Notes under the pieces: model-generated
Seen by the model: the letters and a program-made list of their open reading frames with translations, nothing else
What the model was told of the DNA's origin: nothing
Databases searched by the model: none
In this document: piece after piece, positions 8,642-16,991 of the stretch
Layout: each line of letters starts with the position of its first letter
How positions within the stretch are numbered: the first letter of the stretch is position 1
Position numbers and translations under genes: made by a program
DNA from: Sphingomonas sp.
GTDB lineage: Bacteria; Pseudomonadota; Alphaproteobacteria; Sphingomonadales; Sphingomonadaceae
NCBI RefSeq assembly: GCF_017745215.1
Contig: NZ_JAGHZV010000024.1
Span: 1 to 40,934 of the forward strand
Direction of reading: 5' to 3'
DNA: 40,934 bases

Positions 8642-9145
8642 TTGCGCGCGGCCGGCCTCTCGAATCGCGGCGTCCGCGCCGGCGAGGCCGGATTGACGCT
8701 GGTCGAGATGCTGGTCGTGCTCGCGATCATCGCCGTCGCGGCCGGGGCCACCGCGCTCGGGATCGGCGCGGTCACGCGCGCGCCCTCGGTCGAGAGCGAG
8801 GCGCGGCGGCTCGGCGAGCGGCTCCAGGCGGCAGGCGACGATGCGATGCTCGGCGACCGGATGGTCGCCTTCACCGTCGATCCGCACGGCTATGGCTTCG
8901 CGGCCTATCGCGACGGCGTGCCGGTGGCGCGCAAGGACGCGGGCTTCGCCTATCACCAGCTCCCCGGCGGCATGGTGATGACGATCGACCTCAAGCCGCC
9001 GATCGTGCTGGGGATCGACGGCAATGGCATGCTGCTCAACGCCACGGTCGAGAGCGGCAGCCAGCGCTGGCGCGTGACCTATGACGGGATGAACGCCGAG
9101 GTCGCGCCGATGAAGCCCGGCGAGAAGCTGCCGGGGCAGGTATGA
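8642..9145 (+). CDS. gspH: T2SS minor pseudopilin GspH
   Basis: This 167-aa minor pseudopilin starts at TTG 8642, three bases after the gspG stop. The cleavage site is AGEAG followed by LTLVEMLVVLAIIAVAAGAT with Glu5. The GspH/FimT-like domain follows (SEARRLGERLQAAGDDAML, FTVDPHGYGF, WRVTYDG). The stop overlaps the gspI start (ATGA, 9142-9145). Confidence 0.92.
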   Translation: MRAAGLSNRGVRAGEAGLTLVEMLVVLAIIAVAAGATALGIGAVTRAPSVESEARRLGERLQAAGDDAMLGDRMVAFTVDPHGYGFAAYRDGVPVARKDAGFAYHQLPGGMVMTIDLKPPIVLGIDGNGMLLNATVESGSQRWRVTYDGMNAEVAPMKPGEKLPGQV

Positions 9146-9639
9146 ACGCCCTTCCCTTCATCCGTCATCCCGCCCTCCTTCGTCATCCCGGCGAAAGCCG
9201 GGACCCAGGGCCACGAGCGATTCGGCTTGTTGCCCTGGGTCCCGGCTTTCGCCGGGATGACGGCACAATTGATGATGCCCTGGAAGGAAGCGACGCCGGC
9301 TTTTCCCTCGTCGAAGCGATGGTCGCGCTCGCGATCCTGGCGATCGCGGCGGTGGGGCTGACGCGCACGGTCGAATCGCACATCGATTCGACCCGCGGGC
9401 TCGAGCGCCGCGCCGCCGCCGCCTGGGTCGCCGAGAACCGCATCGCCGAGCTGCGCCTCGGGCTCGATTCGGGCGCCGGCCAGCAGGTCGAGATGATGGG
9501 CCAGGAGTGGCGCGTCGCAGTGAGCGAAGTTCGCACCGACGACCCCGAGATCCTGAAGGCGCGCGTCGAGGTCTATGGCGCCGGCGAAACGACGCCGCTT
9601 GCATCGATCGTCGGCTTCGTCGACGGAAAGCAGCGATGA
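9142..9639 (+). CDS. gspI: T2SS minor pseudopilin GspI with a repeat-encoded leader
   Basis: The mature part is ordinary GspI: cleavage after SDAG, then FSLVEAMVALAILAIAAVGL with Glu5 and the helix AWVAENRIAELRLGL. The leader is not ordinary. It is 53 residues long, and residues 14-40 are encoded by a full 82-bp dispersed palindrome (9181-9262). The frame stays open through the repeat. The ATG overlaps the gspH stop and the gene end overlaps gspC, so translation through the repeat seems required for coupling. Prepilin peptidase would remove the whole repeat-encoded segment. A later alternative start between the repeat and the cleavage site is not evident. Confidence 0.92.
   Translation: MNALPFIRHPALLRHPGESRDPGPRAIRLVALGPGFRRDDGTIDDALEGSDAGFSLVEAMVALAILAIAAVGLTRTVESHIDSTRGLERRAAAAWVAENRIAELRLGLDSGAGQQVEMMGQEWRVAVSEVRTDDPEILKARVEVYGAGETTPLASIVGFVDGKQR
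9181..9262. repeat. 82-bp dispersed palindrome, copy B, inside gspI
   Basis: This is a full-length copy with 30-nt arms and a 22-nt loop, embedded in the gspI leader and read as RHPGESRDPGPR...GPGFRRDD. A short echo of the arm (CGTCATCCCG) lies just upstream at about 9163-9172. Confidence 0.95.
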
Positions 9640-10430
9640 ACCGTCTCCCCAGCCTCACGCCGCGCCAGACGCGCACCGCGCTGGACCTGCTGACCGGCGC
9701 GGTGGTGATCTCGGTCGCCTTCGCGCTTGCCGGGCTGACCTGGCGGATCGCCGGCCATGCCGGCACCGGCGCGATCACCGTGCCTTCGGGCAAGAGCGCG
9801 CCGAGCGCCGACGCCGGCCCCGCGCTCGGCCTCTTCGGCCAGTCACAGACCAGCGAGGCGACCGCCCCGACCAGCTTGCCGCTCGAGCTCAAGGGCATCG
9901 TCGCCGCCAATCCGGCAAGCCTCTCGAGCGCGTTCATCGTGGTGAGCGGCGGCCCGGTCGCAAGCTTCACCGTCGGCCAGAACGTCGGCGGCGCGACGAT
10001 CCAGGGCATCGCGCGCGACCGCGTCATCCTCAACAACGCCGGTCGGATCGAATATCTGACCTTCCCTGCTCCCACGCCGACATCCACGCCCGGCGCCGCG
10101 CCCGCTGCCGCTGGCCCCAACGCCCCGCCGCCCGCCGCGGCGCCCGTCGTCCCCTCGCCCGGCGCGCCGCCGACGCAAGGCACCGGCCCCGACCTCTCGA
10201 GCCTGCTCCAGCGCTTCAACGCCACCCAGGCCGACGGCGGCTATCGCATCGGCGCCAATGCGCCGGGCGGGCTCGCCGCGGGTGACGTGCTGCTCTCGAT
10301 CAACGGCACGCCGCTCAGCGACCAGACCGCCGCGACCGCCGCCTACCAAGGCGCCCTGTCGAGCGGCAGCGCCACGATCCTGATCCTCCGCGGAGGCAAG
10401 CGCCTCACGCTCACCATCCCGATCCGCTAA
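9636..10430 (+). CDS. gspC: T2SS protein GspC
   Basis: This 264-aa inner-membrane protein links the platform to the secretin. It has a transmembrane helix at about residues 18-38, a homology region at about 80-142 (LPLELKGIVAANP, FTVGQNVGGATIQGIARDRVILNNAGRIEYL), a proline/alanine linker (about 143-180) and a C-terminal PDZ-like domain (GYRIGANAPGGLAAGDVLLSI). The homology region normally binds the N0 domain of GspD, encoded 10 bp downstream. The start overlaps the gspI stop by 4 nt. Confidence 0.94.
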   Translation: MNRLPSLTPRQTRTALDLLTGAVVISVAFALAGLTWRIAGHAGTGAITVPSGKSAPSADAGPALGLFGQSQTSEATAPTSLPLELKGIVAANPASLSSAFIVVSGGPVASFTVGQNVGGATIQGIARDRVILNNAGRIEYLTFPAPTPTSTPGAAPAAAGPNAPPPAAAPVVPSPGAPPTQGTGPDLSSLLQRFNATQADGGYRIGANAPGGLAAGDVLLSINGTPLSDQTAATAAYQGALSSGSATILILRGGKRLTLTIPIR

Positions 10431-10440
10431 AGGGCTACGC

Positions 10441-12525
10441 GTGCAACCGATGATTCGCTCCACTGTCGCCCTGCTCGCGCTCGCCGCAGCACTGACCGAT
10501 TCGGCCGCGGCCTTCGCCCAGGCCGCGCCTGCCGAAGCGGGCCAGTCGGCCGACGTCGTGATCAACATGCGCGGGGTGGAGATCGCCGACGTCGCCGACC
10601 AGATCTCGCGGATCACCGGGCGTACGCTGATCCTCGACCCCGCGGTGAAGGGCCCGGTGACGGTCACCTCGTCGACGCCGCTCACGCCGGCGGGCGTGTG
10701 GGAGCTGTTCCAGTCGGTGCTGCGCGCCAACGGCTGGGCGGCGGTGCGCACCGGACGGACCTGGCGTGTGATCCCCGCCGCCAATGCAGTGCGCGAGGCC
10801 TCGGCCCCGGCGCGCGGCGTCGCGGGGCAGGAGCTGGTCACCCGGATGGTGCGGCTGTCGAACGTCCCCTCGGCCGATGTCGCGCGCGTCGTCCGCCCGC
10901 TGGTCGCGACCTTCGGCAGCGTCGAGCCGCTCACCAGCCCCAACGCCATCGTCATCACCGATTACGGCGACAACGTCCGCCGTATCGAGGCGATCGCGCG
11001 CCAGCTCGATGCCGGCAGCGGCACGAGCTATGCCACCGTGACGCTGCGCAACGGCAATGCCGCCGACGTCGCCCAGTCGCTCAGCACGGTGCTCGGCGAA
11101 GGCGTGCGCGTGGCGTTCGACGCGCGCAGCAACATGGTGATCGTGCGCGGCATGCCCTCCACCGTCAGCGAGGCGCGCCGCATCATCGCCGACATGGACA
11201 AGCCCGGCGGCGCCACGCCGATCACCCGGATGTTCCGCCTGAGCTATGCCGATGCCGAGACGGTGACCGACGTGCTGCGCGGCATCCTGGGCCAAGGTGA
11301 TTCGGTGAAGAACCCGGTCGCTCGCTCGCTCGCCAGCCGCTTCCCAAGTAACAACAGCCGGCAGAATTCGCCGATCGCCTCGCTCGCCTCGAACAACGCG
11401 ACCTACAACGCCGCCCAGGCCGTCACCAACGCGGGCACGCTGAGCGGCACCGCGCAGGGCGCAAGCGCGGCCAATCCCCTCGCGCAGGGCGGCACCGCGG
11501 CCGCGACCCCGCAGGGCTTCTCGACGCCCGACCTCACCATCCAGCCCGCGCCCGAACTCAACGCGATCGTGATCCGCGGCACGCCCGCAGCGATCGCTTC
11601 GATCGAGCCGCTGATCACCGATCTCGACGTGCGCCGCCCGCAGGTGATGATCGAAGCCGCGATCGCCGAGATCACCGGCGACGACGGCGAGCAGCTGGGC
11701 ATCCAGTTCGGCACCGGCGGCGTCGCGCTGGGGCAGGTCAGCGGCGTCGGCACCTCGTTCAGCAACGGCCCCGGCCCGTCGCTCGGCACGATCCTGACCG
11801 CGCTCGGCGTGCCCGCGGGCAAGGTGCTGGGCGAAGGGCTCAACGCCAATGTCCGCGTGACCGACGATTTCTCGGTGCTCGTCCAGGCGCTCGGCATCTC
11901 GAGCAAGGCGAACCTGCTGTCGGTGCCGCAGGTGACCGTGCTCGACAATGAAGCGGCGCAGATCGTGGTGGGGCAGACGGTGCCGTTCGTCACCGGATCG
12001 ATCCTCACCGACGCGACCAATGCGACGCCCTATACCACGATCGACCGGCAGGACGTGGGCATCACGCTGCGCATCATCCCGCGGATCAACGCGGGCGAGG
12101 TGGTGCGGCTCGAGGTCAGCCAGGAGGCCTCGTCGATCGCGACCGGGCTTACGGTGTCGGCGTCGGACCTGATCACCAACAAGCGCTCGATCGACACGAC
12201 GGTGCTCGCCGACAACGGCCAGACGATCGTGCTCGGCGGGCTGGTCTCCGACGATTACATGGAGGCCAAGCGCCAGGTGCCGATCGTCGGCGACATCCCG
12301 ATCGTCGGCGAGCTGTTCAAGAGCCGGCGGGAGTCTCGGAGCAAGCGCACGCTGTTCGTGTTCCTGAAGCCCACGATCCTGCGCGACACCGACGATGCCG
12401 AGGCGATCGCCAAGGCGAAATACGCGCGTCTCCGCGCCGACGAGATCGAGCTGGGCAAGACCCGCAGCCTGCTGCTCAAGCCCCCCGCGCCGCGGCTGAC
12501 GGTGGAGATCGACGGGATTTATTGA
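10441..12525 (+). CDS. gspD: T2SS outer-membrane secretin GspD
   Basis: This 694-aa secretin forms the outer-membrane channel. A signal peptide ends near AAAFAQA. The N0 domain (VVINMRGVEIADVADQISRITG), N1-N3 repeats and a Ser/Ala/Asn-rich loop (about residues 285-355) come next. The secretin core (RRPQVMIEAAIAEITGDDGEQLGIQF, VGQTVPFVTGS, VPIVGDIPIVGELFKS) ends LFVFLKPTILRD. GTG 10441 has AGGG six bases upstream; ATG 10450 is an alternative. No separate pilotin gene was recognised in the window. Confidence 0.96.
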   Translation: MQPMIRSTVALLALAAALTDSAAAFAQAAPAEAGQSADVVINMRGVEIADVADQISRITGRTLILDPAVKGPVTVTSSTPLTPAGVWELFQSVLRANGWAAVRTGRTWRVIPAANAVREASAPARGVAGQELVTRMVRLSNVPSADVARVVRPLVATFGSVEPLTSPNAIVITDYGDNVRRIEAIARQLDAGSGTSYATVTLRNGNAADVAQSLSTVLGEGVRVAFDARSNMVIVRGMPSTVSEARRIIADMDKPGGATPITRMFRLSYADAETVTDVLRGILGQGDSVKNPVARSLASRFPSNNSRQNSPIASLASNNATYNAAQAVTNAGTLSGTAQGASAANPLAQGGTAAATPQGFSTPDLTIQPAPELNAIVIRGTPAAIASIEPLITDLDVRRPQVMIEAAIAEITGDDGEQLGIQFGTGGVALGQVSGVGTSFSNGPGPSLGTILTALGVPAGKVLGEGLNANVRVTDDFSVLVQALGISSKANLLSVPQVTVLDNEAAQIVVGQTVPFVTGSILTDATNATPYTTIDRQDVGITLRIIPRINAGEVVRLEVSQEASSIATGLTVSASDLITNKRSIDTTVLADNGQTIVLGGLVSDDYMEAKRQVPIVGDIPIVGELFKSRRESRSKRTLFVFLKPTILRDTDDAEAIAKAKYARLRADEIELGKTRSLLLKPPAPRLTVEIDGIY

Positions 12526-12555
12526 GGGGCGTCTCCGTGCTCGCGTTCCTTTAAC

Positions 12556-12637
12556 CGTCATCCCGGCGAAAGCCGGCACCCAGGGCCACGAGCGACGTCC
12601 TTCGCAACCCTGGGTGCCGGCTTTCGCCGGGATGACG
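12556..12637. repeat. 82-bp dispersed palindrome, copy C
   Basis: Full-length copy between the convergent gspD and PilP-like genes. Both arms carry the compensating change CGGCACC/GGTGCCG relative to CGGGACC/GGTCCCG. The stem is thus kept intact, which is covariation seen directly in the sequence. Confidence 0.95.
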
Positions 12638-12655
12638 GCTTTGAGAGAGCCGCCT

Positions 12656-13078
12656 TCACTCCACCGGCAGCGGCACCCGCGCCTTCTGGCTCCCGCGCGT
12701 GAAGAACGCGGCATCCAGCGCCAGGCTCTCCAGCCGCCACCCGTCGACGCTGTCGCCGACGTGGAGCGTGCGGCTGCTGCCGTCCGCCGCGCGGACCAGC
12801 GCGACGGCGTCCTGGTCGAGCCGGCCGACGATGCCGATCAGCGCAGGCGCATCGCCAGGCGCGTCGGGCTCGATCGAGGCATCGGGCGCGGCGGCGAACA
12901 GCGGCCGCTCGAACGCCGCGGCGAGCGGCGGCGCGGCAGTCGGTGCGAGCGGCGCGGCGCGCGTTTCGGTGGCGGGCGCAGGCGTCTCGGTGCCGCCGAG
13001 CGCCAGCAGCACGGCGGGCATCGCCAGCGTAACCAGCCCCGCCGCGCCGAGCGCGATCATCTCCCGGCGCGCGATCAT
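12656..13078 (-). CDS. PilP/GspC-like secretion accessory protein
   Basis: This 140-aa protein has one N-terminal helix (MIALGAAGLVTLAMPAVLLAL), an Ala/Pro-rich linker, and a domain reading FERPLF, then ALIGIVGRLDQDAVALVRAADGSSRTLHVGDSVDGWRLESLALDA across about residues 57-125. This matches the homology-region fold of GspC/PilP (activity-type GxxGxxxxxxA then VGDxVxGWxL). It is the last gene of a leftward trio with 4-nt overlaps. The presumed role is to bridge the inner membrane to a secretin N0 domain, possibly GspD next door. Assignment rests on motif resemblance only. Confidence 0.65.
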   Translation of the reverse strand: MIARREMIALGAAGLVTLAMPAVLLALGGTETPAPATETRAAPLAPTAAPPLAAAFERPLFAAAPDASIEPDAPGDAPALIGIVGRLDQDAVALVRAADGSSRTLHVGDSVDGWRLESLALDAAFFTRGSQKARVPLPVE

Positions 13079-13521
13079 CGCTTCGCCGCCACCGCATCGC
13101 CGGTGAGCCGCACGCTGCCGCCCTGCGCCGGCGTGATCTCCCAGCGGGTGAAGCGCAGCAACACCGCGTCGCGCTCCACCCCGTCGGCGAGCGCCACCAC
13201 AGCCTTCTCGCTCCCCGACACCGCGAGGTGGACGCGGACCAGCCCGCCCTCACCGGCGCTCGCGCGGAGCTGCTCGATCAGCACCCCGGCGTCATGCGCC
13301 CGACGGCGGATACGCTCGGCAAGCAGGTCGGGATCGTCGCCCGCGCCCAGGCCCTGCGCCACCAGCGGGCCCGGCGGCCGCTGCGCCGCGGCGGCGGTTG
13401 CCTTGGCTTCGTCGGCGCGCGCCGCCGCGAGGCTGCCCAGCGCACTGCCGGTCGCGGGCGCGAGCAGCAGCACGAGCAGCAACCCGCCGCCGACGCCGAC
13501 CGCGAGCGGCGGGACCTTCAC
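13075..13521 (-). CDS. PilO/GspM-like secretion accessory protein
   Basis: This 148-aa bitopic protein has an N-terminal transmembrane helix (residues 5-22), an Ala/Glu-rich helical region, and a C-terminal domain with LLAERIRRRAHDAGVLIEQLRA and VVALADGVERDAVLLRFTRWEI. The layout is that of PilO/GspM proteins. It overlaps both neighbours by 4 nt. The role within a T2SS platform is an inference from gene order and topology. Confidence 0.6.
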   Translation of the reverse strand: MKVPPLAVGVGGGLLLVLLLAPATGSALGSLAAARADEAKATAAAAQRPPGPLVAQGLGAGDDPDLLAERIRRRAHDAGVLIEQLRASAGEGGLVRVHLAVSGSEKAVVALADGVERDAVLLRFTRWEITPAQGGSVRLTGDAVAAKR

Positions 13522-14108
13522 GACGCGTTCTCGCGCAGCTGGACGACCATCGCGCCGTCGCCCTGGCGCTGGCCGGTGTCGCGCAGGCCCGCCAACACCG
13601 GCTCGCGGCGCAGCGCCGCCCGCAGCTTGTCGGGGTCGGGCGAGGAGATCTCGAGCAGCAGCTGGCCGTCGCCGCCCCGCCCGACGCGGCTGAGCGAGGC
13701 TTCGGGCGGCAGCGCACGCGCCAGCGCTTCGATCACCGCGCCCACGCCCGGGCGGCGCGTTGCTGCGGCAAGCTCGGCACGGTCCTGCTCGGCGAGGCGC
13801 GCGGCGGCGAGTGTCGGCGCGGCGCGCTGGTTGATGGCGTTCGCAGCATCACGCGCGCGGACGGCGAGCAGCGTCGCGCCGCCGATCGTCAGCACCGGCC
13901 CCAGCCCGATCAGCGCAGCGACCGCGCCGGCGACCAGCCAGTCGCGCCGGCTCGCGGGCGGGGCCAGCTCCGCTGGCGCGGCGGCGCGCTCGCGGAACCC
14001 CCGCACCGCTTCGCCCAGCCGCGCAGCGAGGCTCGCGCCCGGACCCTGAATCGCGGACTCGGGCGCCGGTTCGGCCTCCGTCATCGGCGTGTCGCTTTCG
14101 TCGCTCAT
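13518..14108 (-). CDS. PilN/GspL-C-like secretion accessory protein
   Basis: This 196-aa protein has an acidic cytoplasmic N-terminus (about 70 aa), one helix (WLVAGAVAALIGLGPVLTIGGATLLAV) and a periplasmic domain. The pattern IEALARALPPEASLSRV followed by LLEISSPDPDKLRAAL is typical of PilN and the C-terminal GspL fold. There is no actin-like domain, unlike GspL. It heads the leftward trio and is divergent from the PhoX-type phosphatase gene, with 173 bp between the two starts. Confidence 0.65.
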   Translation of the reverse strand: MSDESDTPMTEAEPAPESAIQGPGASLAARLGEAVRGFRERAAAPAELAPPASRRDWLVAGAVAALIGLGPVLTIGGATLLAVRARDAANAINQRAAPTLAAARLAEQDRAELAAATRRPGVGAVIEALARALPPEASLSRVGRGGDGQLLLEISSPDPDKLRAALRREPVLAGLRDTGQRQGDGAMVVQLRENAS

Positions 14109-14281
14109 CGCGCCCCGGGCTTAGGCCAAGCGCATCGCAACGCAAGACCGGCGGGCGTTTCACAAAAGAGTCGCGCAGATTTCATCCTCGCGCAACGTTC
14201 CGTCCATTCCCACGTCATCCAGCACCCACAAGGGCTCGAGGAACCGAGATCGCAGTGACTCGGCGAGAAGGGGCCCTTTTC

Positions 14282-16768
14282 ATGACTGACTCCAACGCGA
14301 TCGGCTTCGGCTATACCGACGGCGACGTCGATACCAACCGCAGCGACAACCTTTCGCTCAACGACATGGTTGCGAGCCGCCTCTCGCGCCGCGAGACGCT
14401 GCGCACCGGCGCCGGCGCGATCGCGATGGCGACGCTGGGCGGCGGCCTGCTCGCCGGCTGCGACGACAAGAAGACGATCGACGCGCTGCCCACCGTCTCG
14501 GCGAGTGCGAGCGGGAACAGCAGCTCGGGCCGCGTCGTGACGCTCACCGGCACCGCGACCGACGACAGCGCGGTCACCGGCATGGCCTGGACGCAGACCG
14601 CGGGCCCGGCGGTGACGCTGAGCGCGCCCGCCAGCAACGTCACCACCTTCATCGCGCCGAGCGTCGCTGCCGCGACGACGCTGACCTTCCAGTTCAGCGC
14701 GATCGACAACCTCAACCAGACCAACACCACCACCGTGTCGGTCTCGATCACGCCGGCCGAGCTCGGCTTCACGGCGGTCGCTAAGAACAAGCTCGATGTC
14801 GTCTCGGTGCCTGCCGGCTATACCGTGCAGGTGATCAACCGCACCGGCGATCCCATCCTCACGGGCGTGGCGGCGTACAAGAACGACGGCACCGACACCA
14901 ATTTCGCCGGCCGCATCGGCGACCATGGCGACGCGCTCTACTGGTATGGCCTGAATGCCGCCGGCACGCGCGACGCGACCAGCTCGACGCGCGGGCTGAT
15001 CGTGCAGAACCATGAGAACATCAACCAGCAGTATCTCCACGTCGCCGGCGCCACCACCGTCGGCGGCGCACGCCCCGAGGGCGAGGCGCTCAAGGAGATC
15101 GAATGCCATGGCGTGAGCGTCACCGAAGCCAGCGAAGGCGCGGGCCGGGCCTGGACGGTGAACGCCACCAGCAGCTTCAACCGCCGCATCACGCCGAGCA
15201 CGACGATCGACTTCAGCGGTCCGGTCAAGGGCTCGGACCTGCTCAAGACCGCCTGGTCGTCGACCGGCAACAGCGCGCGCGGCACGATCAACAACTGCGC
15301 CAACGGCACCACGCCCTGGGGCACCGCGATCACCTGCGAAGAGAATTGGGCCGGCTATTTCCGCCGCGCCAGCGCCGACACCGCCGGCCGCACCGCCAAG
15401 GAGCTGACCGCACTCACCCGCTACGGCGTCACCAACGCGACGGGCAACTACGGCTGGTCGACCGTGGTCCCCGCCGACGGCACCAACACGTTGTTCCGCC
15501 GCTGGGACGCGCGCGTGACCGGCGCCACCGCGACCGATGATTTCCGCAACGAACCCAACAACTTCGGCTGGGTCGTCGAAATCGATCCCTATGACAAAAC
15601 CAAAAATCCCCGCAAGCGAACCGCGCTGGGCCGCCTCGGCCATGAGGGCTGCTGGCCGGGCGCGTTCGTCGCCGGCCGCAAGCCCGCCTGGTACATGGGC
15701 GACGACGCGGTGAACGAATATCTCTACAAGTTCGTCTCGAACACCGCCTGGGTCGCCGCCGACGCCAGCGCCGCCGACCGCCTGTCGATCGGCGACAAGT
15801 ATATGGACGCCGGCACGCTCTACGTCGCCAAGTTCAACGCCGACGGCACCGGCAGCTGGCTCCCGCTGGTGTTCGGCACCAACGGCGTCGACGCGGCCAA
15901 CGCCATCTATGCCTTCGCCAACCAGGCCGATGTGCTGGTCAACGCGCGCCTCGCCGCCGACACGGTGGGCGCGACGCCGATGGACCGTCCGGAGTGGACC
16001 GCGGTCAACCCGGTCACCGGCGAAGTCTATCTGACGCTCACCAACAACGCCAACCGCGTCGTCGCCGCCGACACGCCGACCGCGAGCCAGCGCCGCACCG
16101 ACGCGGCCAACCCGCGCGTCTACGTCGATCCGCCCAGCGCCTCGCGCGGCAACCGCAACGGCCATGTCATCCGCCTCCGCGAGACGGGCGACACCACCGA
16201 AGCGACGAGCTTCGCCTGGGACATCTACCTGTTCGGCGCCGGCGCGGACCTCGATGCGACCAACATCAACGTCTCGGGCCTCACCAACGACCAGGACTTC
16301 TCCAGCCCCGACGGCCTGTACTTCAGCCGCTCGAGCAACGCCGCGGGCCTCGTCAAGCCGGTGTTGTGGCTCCAGACCGACGACAGCGCCTTCACCGACG
16401 TCACCAACTGCATGATGCTCGCGGCGATGCCGGGCTCGGTCGGCGACGGCGGCGCACGGACGATCACCAACAGGACGGCGGGCGGCGTCGACTCGCCCCA
16501 GGCGACTCGCGTCGGCGCGGCGCCGACCGCGGCCAACCTCAAGCGGTTCCTGGTCGGCCCGGTCGAGTGCGAGATCACCGGCGTGGACACGACGCCGGAC
16601 GGCCGCACGCTGTTCGTCGGCATCCAGCACCCGGGCGAGCTCGGCACTCCCGCGGCGCCGACCAGCCACTGGCCGGACAGCCAGGCGGGCGCGGCCGGCG
16701 CCGCGGTGCGCCCGCGCTCGGCGGTGGTGGTGATCACCAAGAACGACGGCGGTCTCGTCGCGCTGTAA
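14282..16768 (+). CDS. PhoX-family (DUF839) phosphatase, Tat lipoprotein, with an added Ig-like domain
   Basis: This 828-aa protein belongs to the PhoX/DUF839 family, typically calcium/iron-dependent extracytoplasmic phosphomonoesterases. Landmarks include LIVQNHENINQQYLH, GTAITCEENWAGYF, LGRLGHEGCWPGAF and FSSPDGLYFSRS. A Tat motif SRRETLR (35-41) leads to lipobox LLAGC with Cys60. Residues about 69-157 look like an Ig/PKD-type domain (WTQTAGPAVTLSAP, TTLTFQFSAIDN), not usual in PhoX. ATG 14282 is preceded by GAGAAGGGG; GTG 14255 is less likely. The divergent PilN/O/P-like trio suggests it is a T2SS client. A perfect terminator follows. Confidence 0.85.
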   Translation: MTDSNAIGFGYTDGDVDTNRSDNLSLNDMVASRLSRRETLRTGAGAIAMATLGGGLLAGCDDKKTIDALPTVSASASGNSSSGRVVTLTGTATDDSAVTGMAWTQTAGPAVTLSAPASNVTTFIAPSVAAATTLTFQFSAIDNLNQTNTTTVSVSITPAELGFTAVAKNKLDVVSVPAGYTVQVINRTGDPILTGVAAYKNDGTDTNFAGRIGDHGDALYWYGLNAAGTRDATSSTRGLIVQNHENINQQYLHVAGATTVGGARPEGEALKEIECHGVSVTEASEGAGRAWTVNATSSFNRRITPSTTIDFSGPVKGSDLLKTAWSSTGNSARGTINNCANGTTPWGTAITCEENWAGYFRRASADTAGRTAKELTALTRYGVTNATGNYGWSTVVPADGTNTLFRRWDARVTGATATDDFRNEPNNFGWVVEIDPYDKTKNPRKRTALGRLGHEGCWPGAFVAGRKPAWYMGDDAVNEYLYKFVSNTAWVAADASAADRLSIGDKYMDAGTLYVAKFNADGTGSWLPLVFGTNGVDAANAIYAFANQADVLVNARLAADTVGATPMDRPEWTAVNPVTGEVYLTLTNNANRVVAADTPTASQRRTDAANPRVYVDPPSASRGNRNGHVIRLRETGDTTEATSFAWDIYLFGAGADLDATNINVSGLTNDQDFSSPDGLYFSRSSNAAGLVKPVLWLQTDDSAFTDVTNCMMLAAMPGSVGDGGARTITNRTAGGVDSPQATRVGAAPTAANLKRFLVGPVECEITGVDTTPDGRTLFVGIQHPGELGTPAAPTSHWPDSQAGAAGAAVRPRSAVVVITKNDGGLVAL

Positions 16769-16801
16769 GGCGCGGCGGACACCAAGGTCGTGGACAGCAG
16801 G

Positions 16802-16830
16802 CGCCGGGCGGGGAAACCCCGCCCGGCGTT
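16802..16830 (+). terminator. Rho-independent terminator of the PhoX gene
   Basis: A perfect 12-bp stem (CGCCGGGCGGGG and its complement, 16802-16828) with an AAA loop is followed by TTTGTGTTT. It lies 33 bp after the stop codon. Confidence 0.85.
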
Positions 16831-16876
16831 TGTGTTTGAGCGTCTTATAAGACCCGGTTCGCCCTGCTCCCTCAAC

Positions 16877-16958
16877 CGTCATCCCGGCGAAAGCCGGCAC
16901 CCAGGGCCGCGAGCGATGTCCTCCGCAACCCTGGGTCCCGGCTTTCGCCGGGATGACG
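16877..16958. repeat. 82-bp dispersed palindrome, copy D
   Basis: Full-length copy between the convergent phosphatase and small lipoprotein genes, beyond the terminator. One arm reads CGGCACC while the other reads GGTCCCG, so one stem pair is broken. Confidence 0.95.
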
Positions 16959-16991
16959 ACTGATGGGTTGAGGGCCGATCAGGCTGCGGCG

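Noticed and set aside
14158..14190. Possible Pho box upstream of the PhoX gene (TTTCACA and TTTCATC, 22 bp apart)
   Set aside because: The spacing fits multiples of 11, but the repeats are far from the CTGTCAT consensus and the middle unit is not recognisable, so it was not listed.
14105..16900. Very long open frame antisense to the PhoX gene (931 codons)
   Set aside because: It is a shadow frame produced by high GC at third codon positions. Its product is a low-complexity Arg/Gly/Val/Asp string with no motif, while the plus-strand frame has a full family signature. The same applies to 38190-40802, 20280-22688, 10435-12714 and similar frames.
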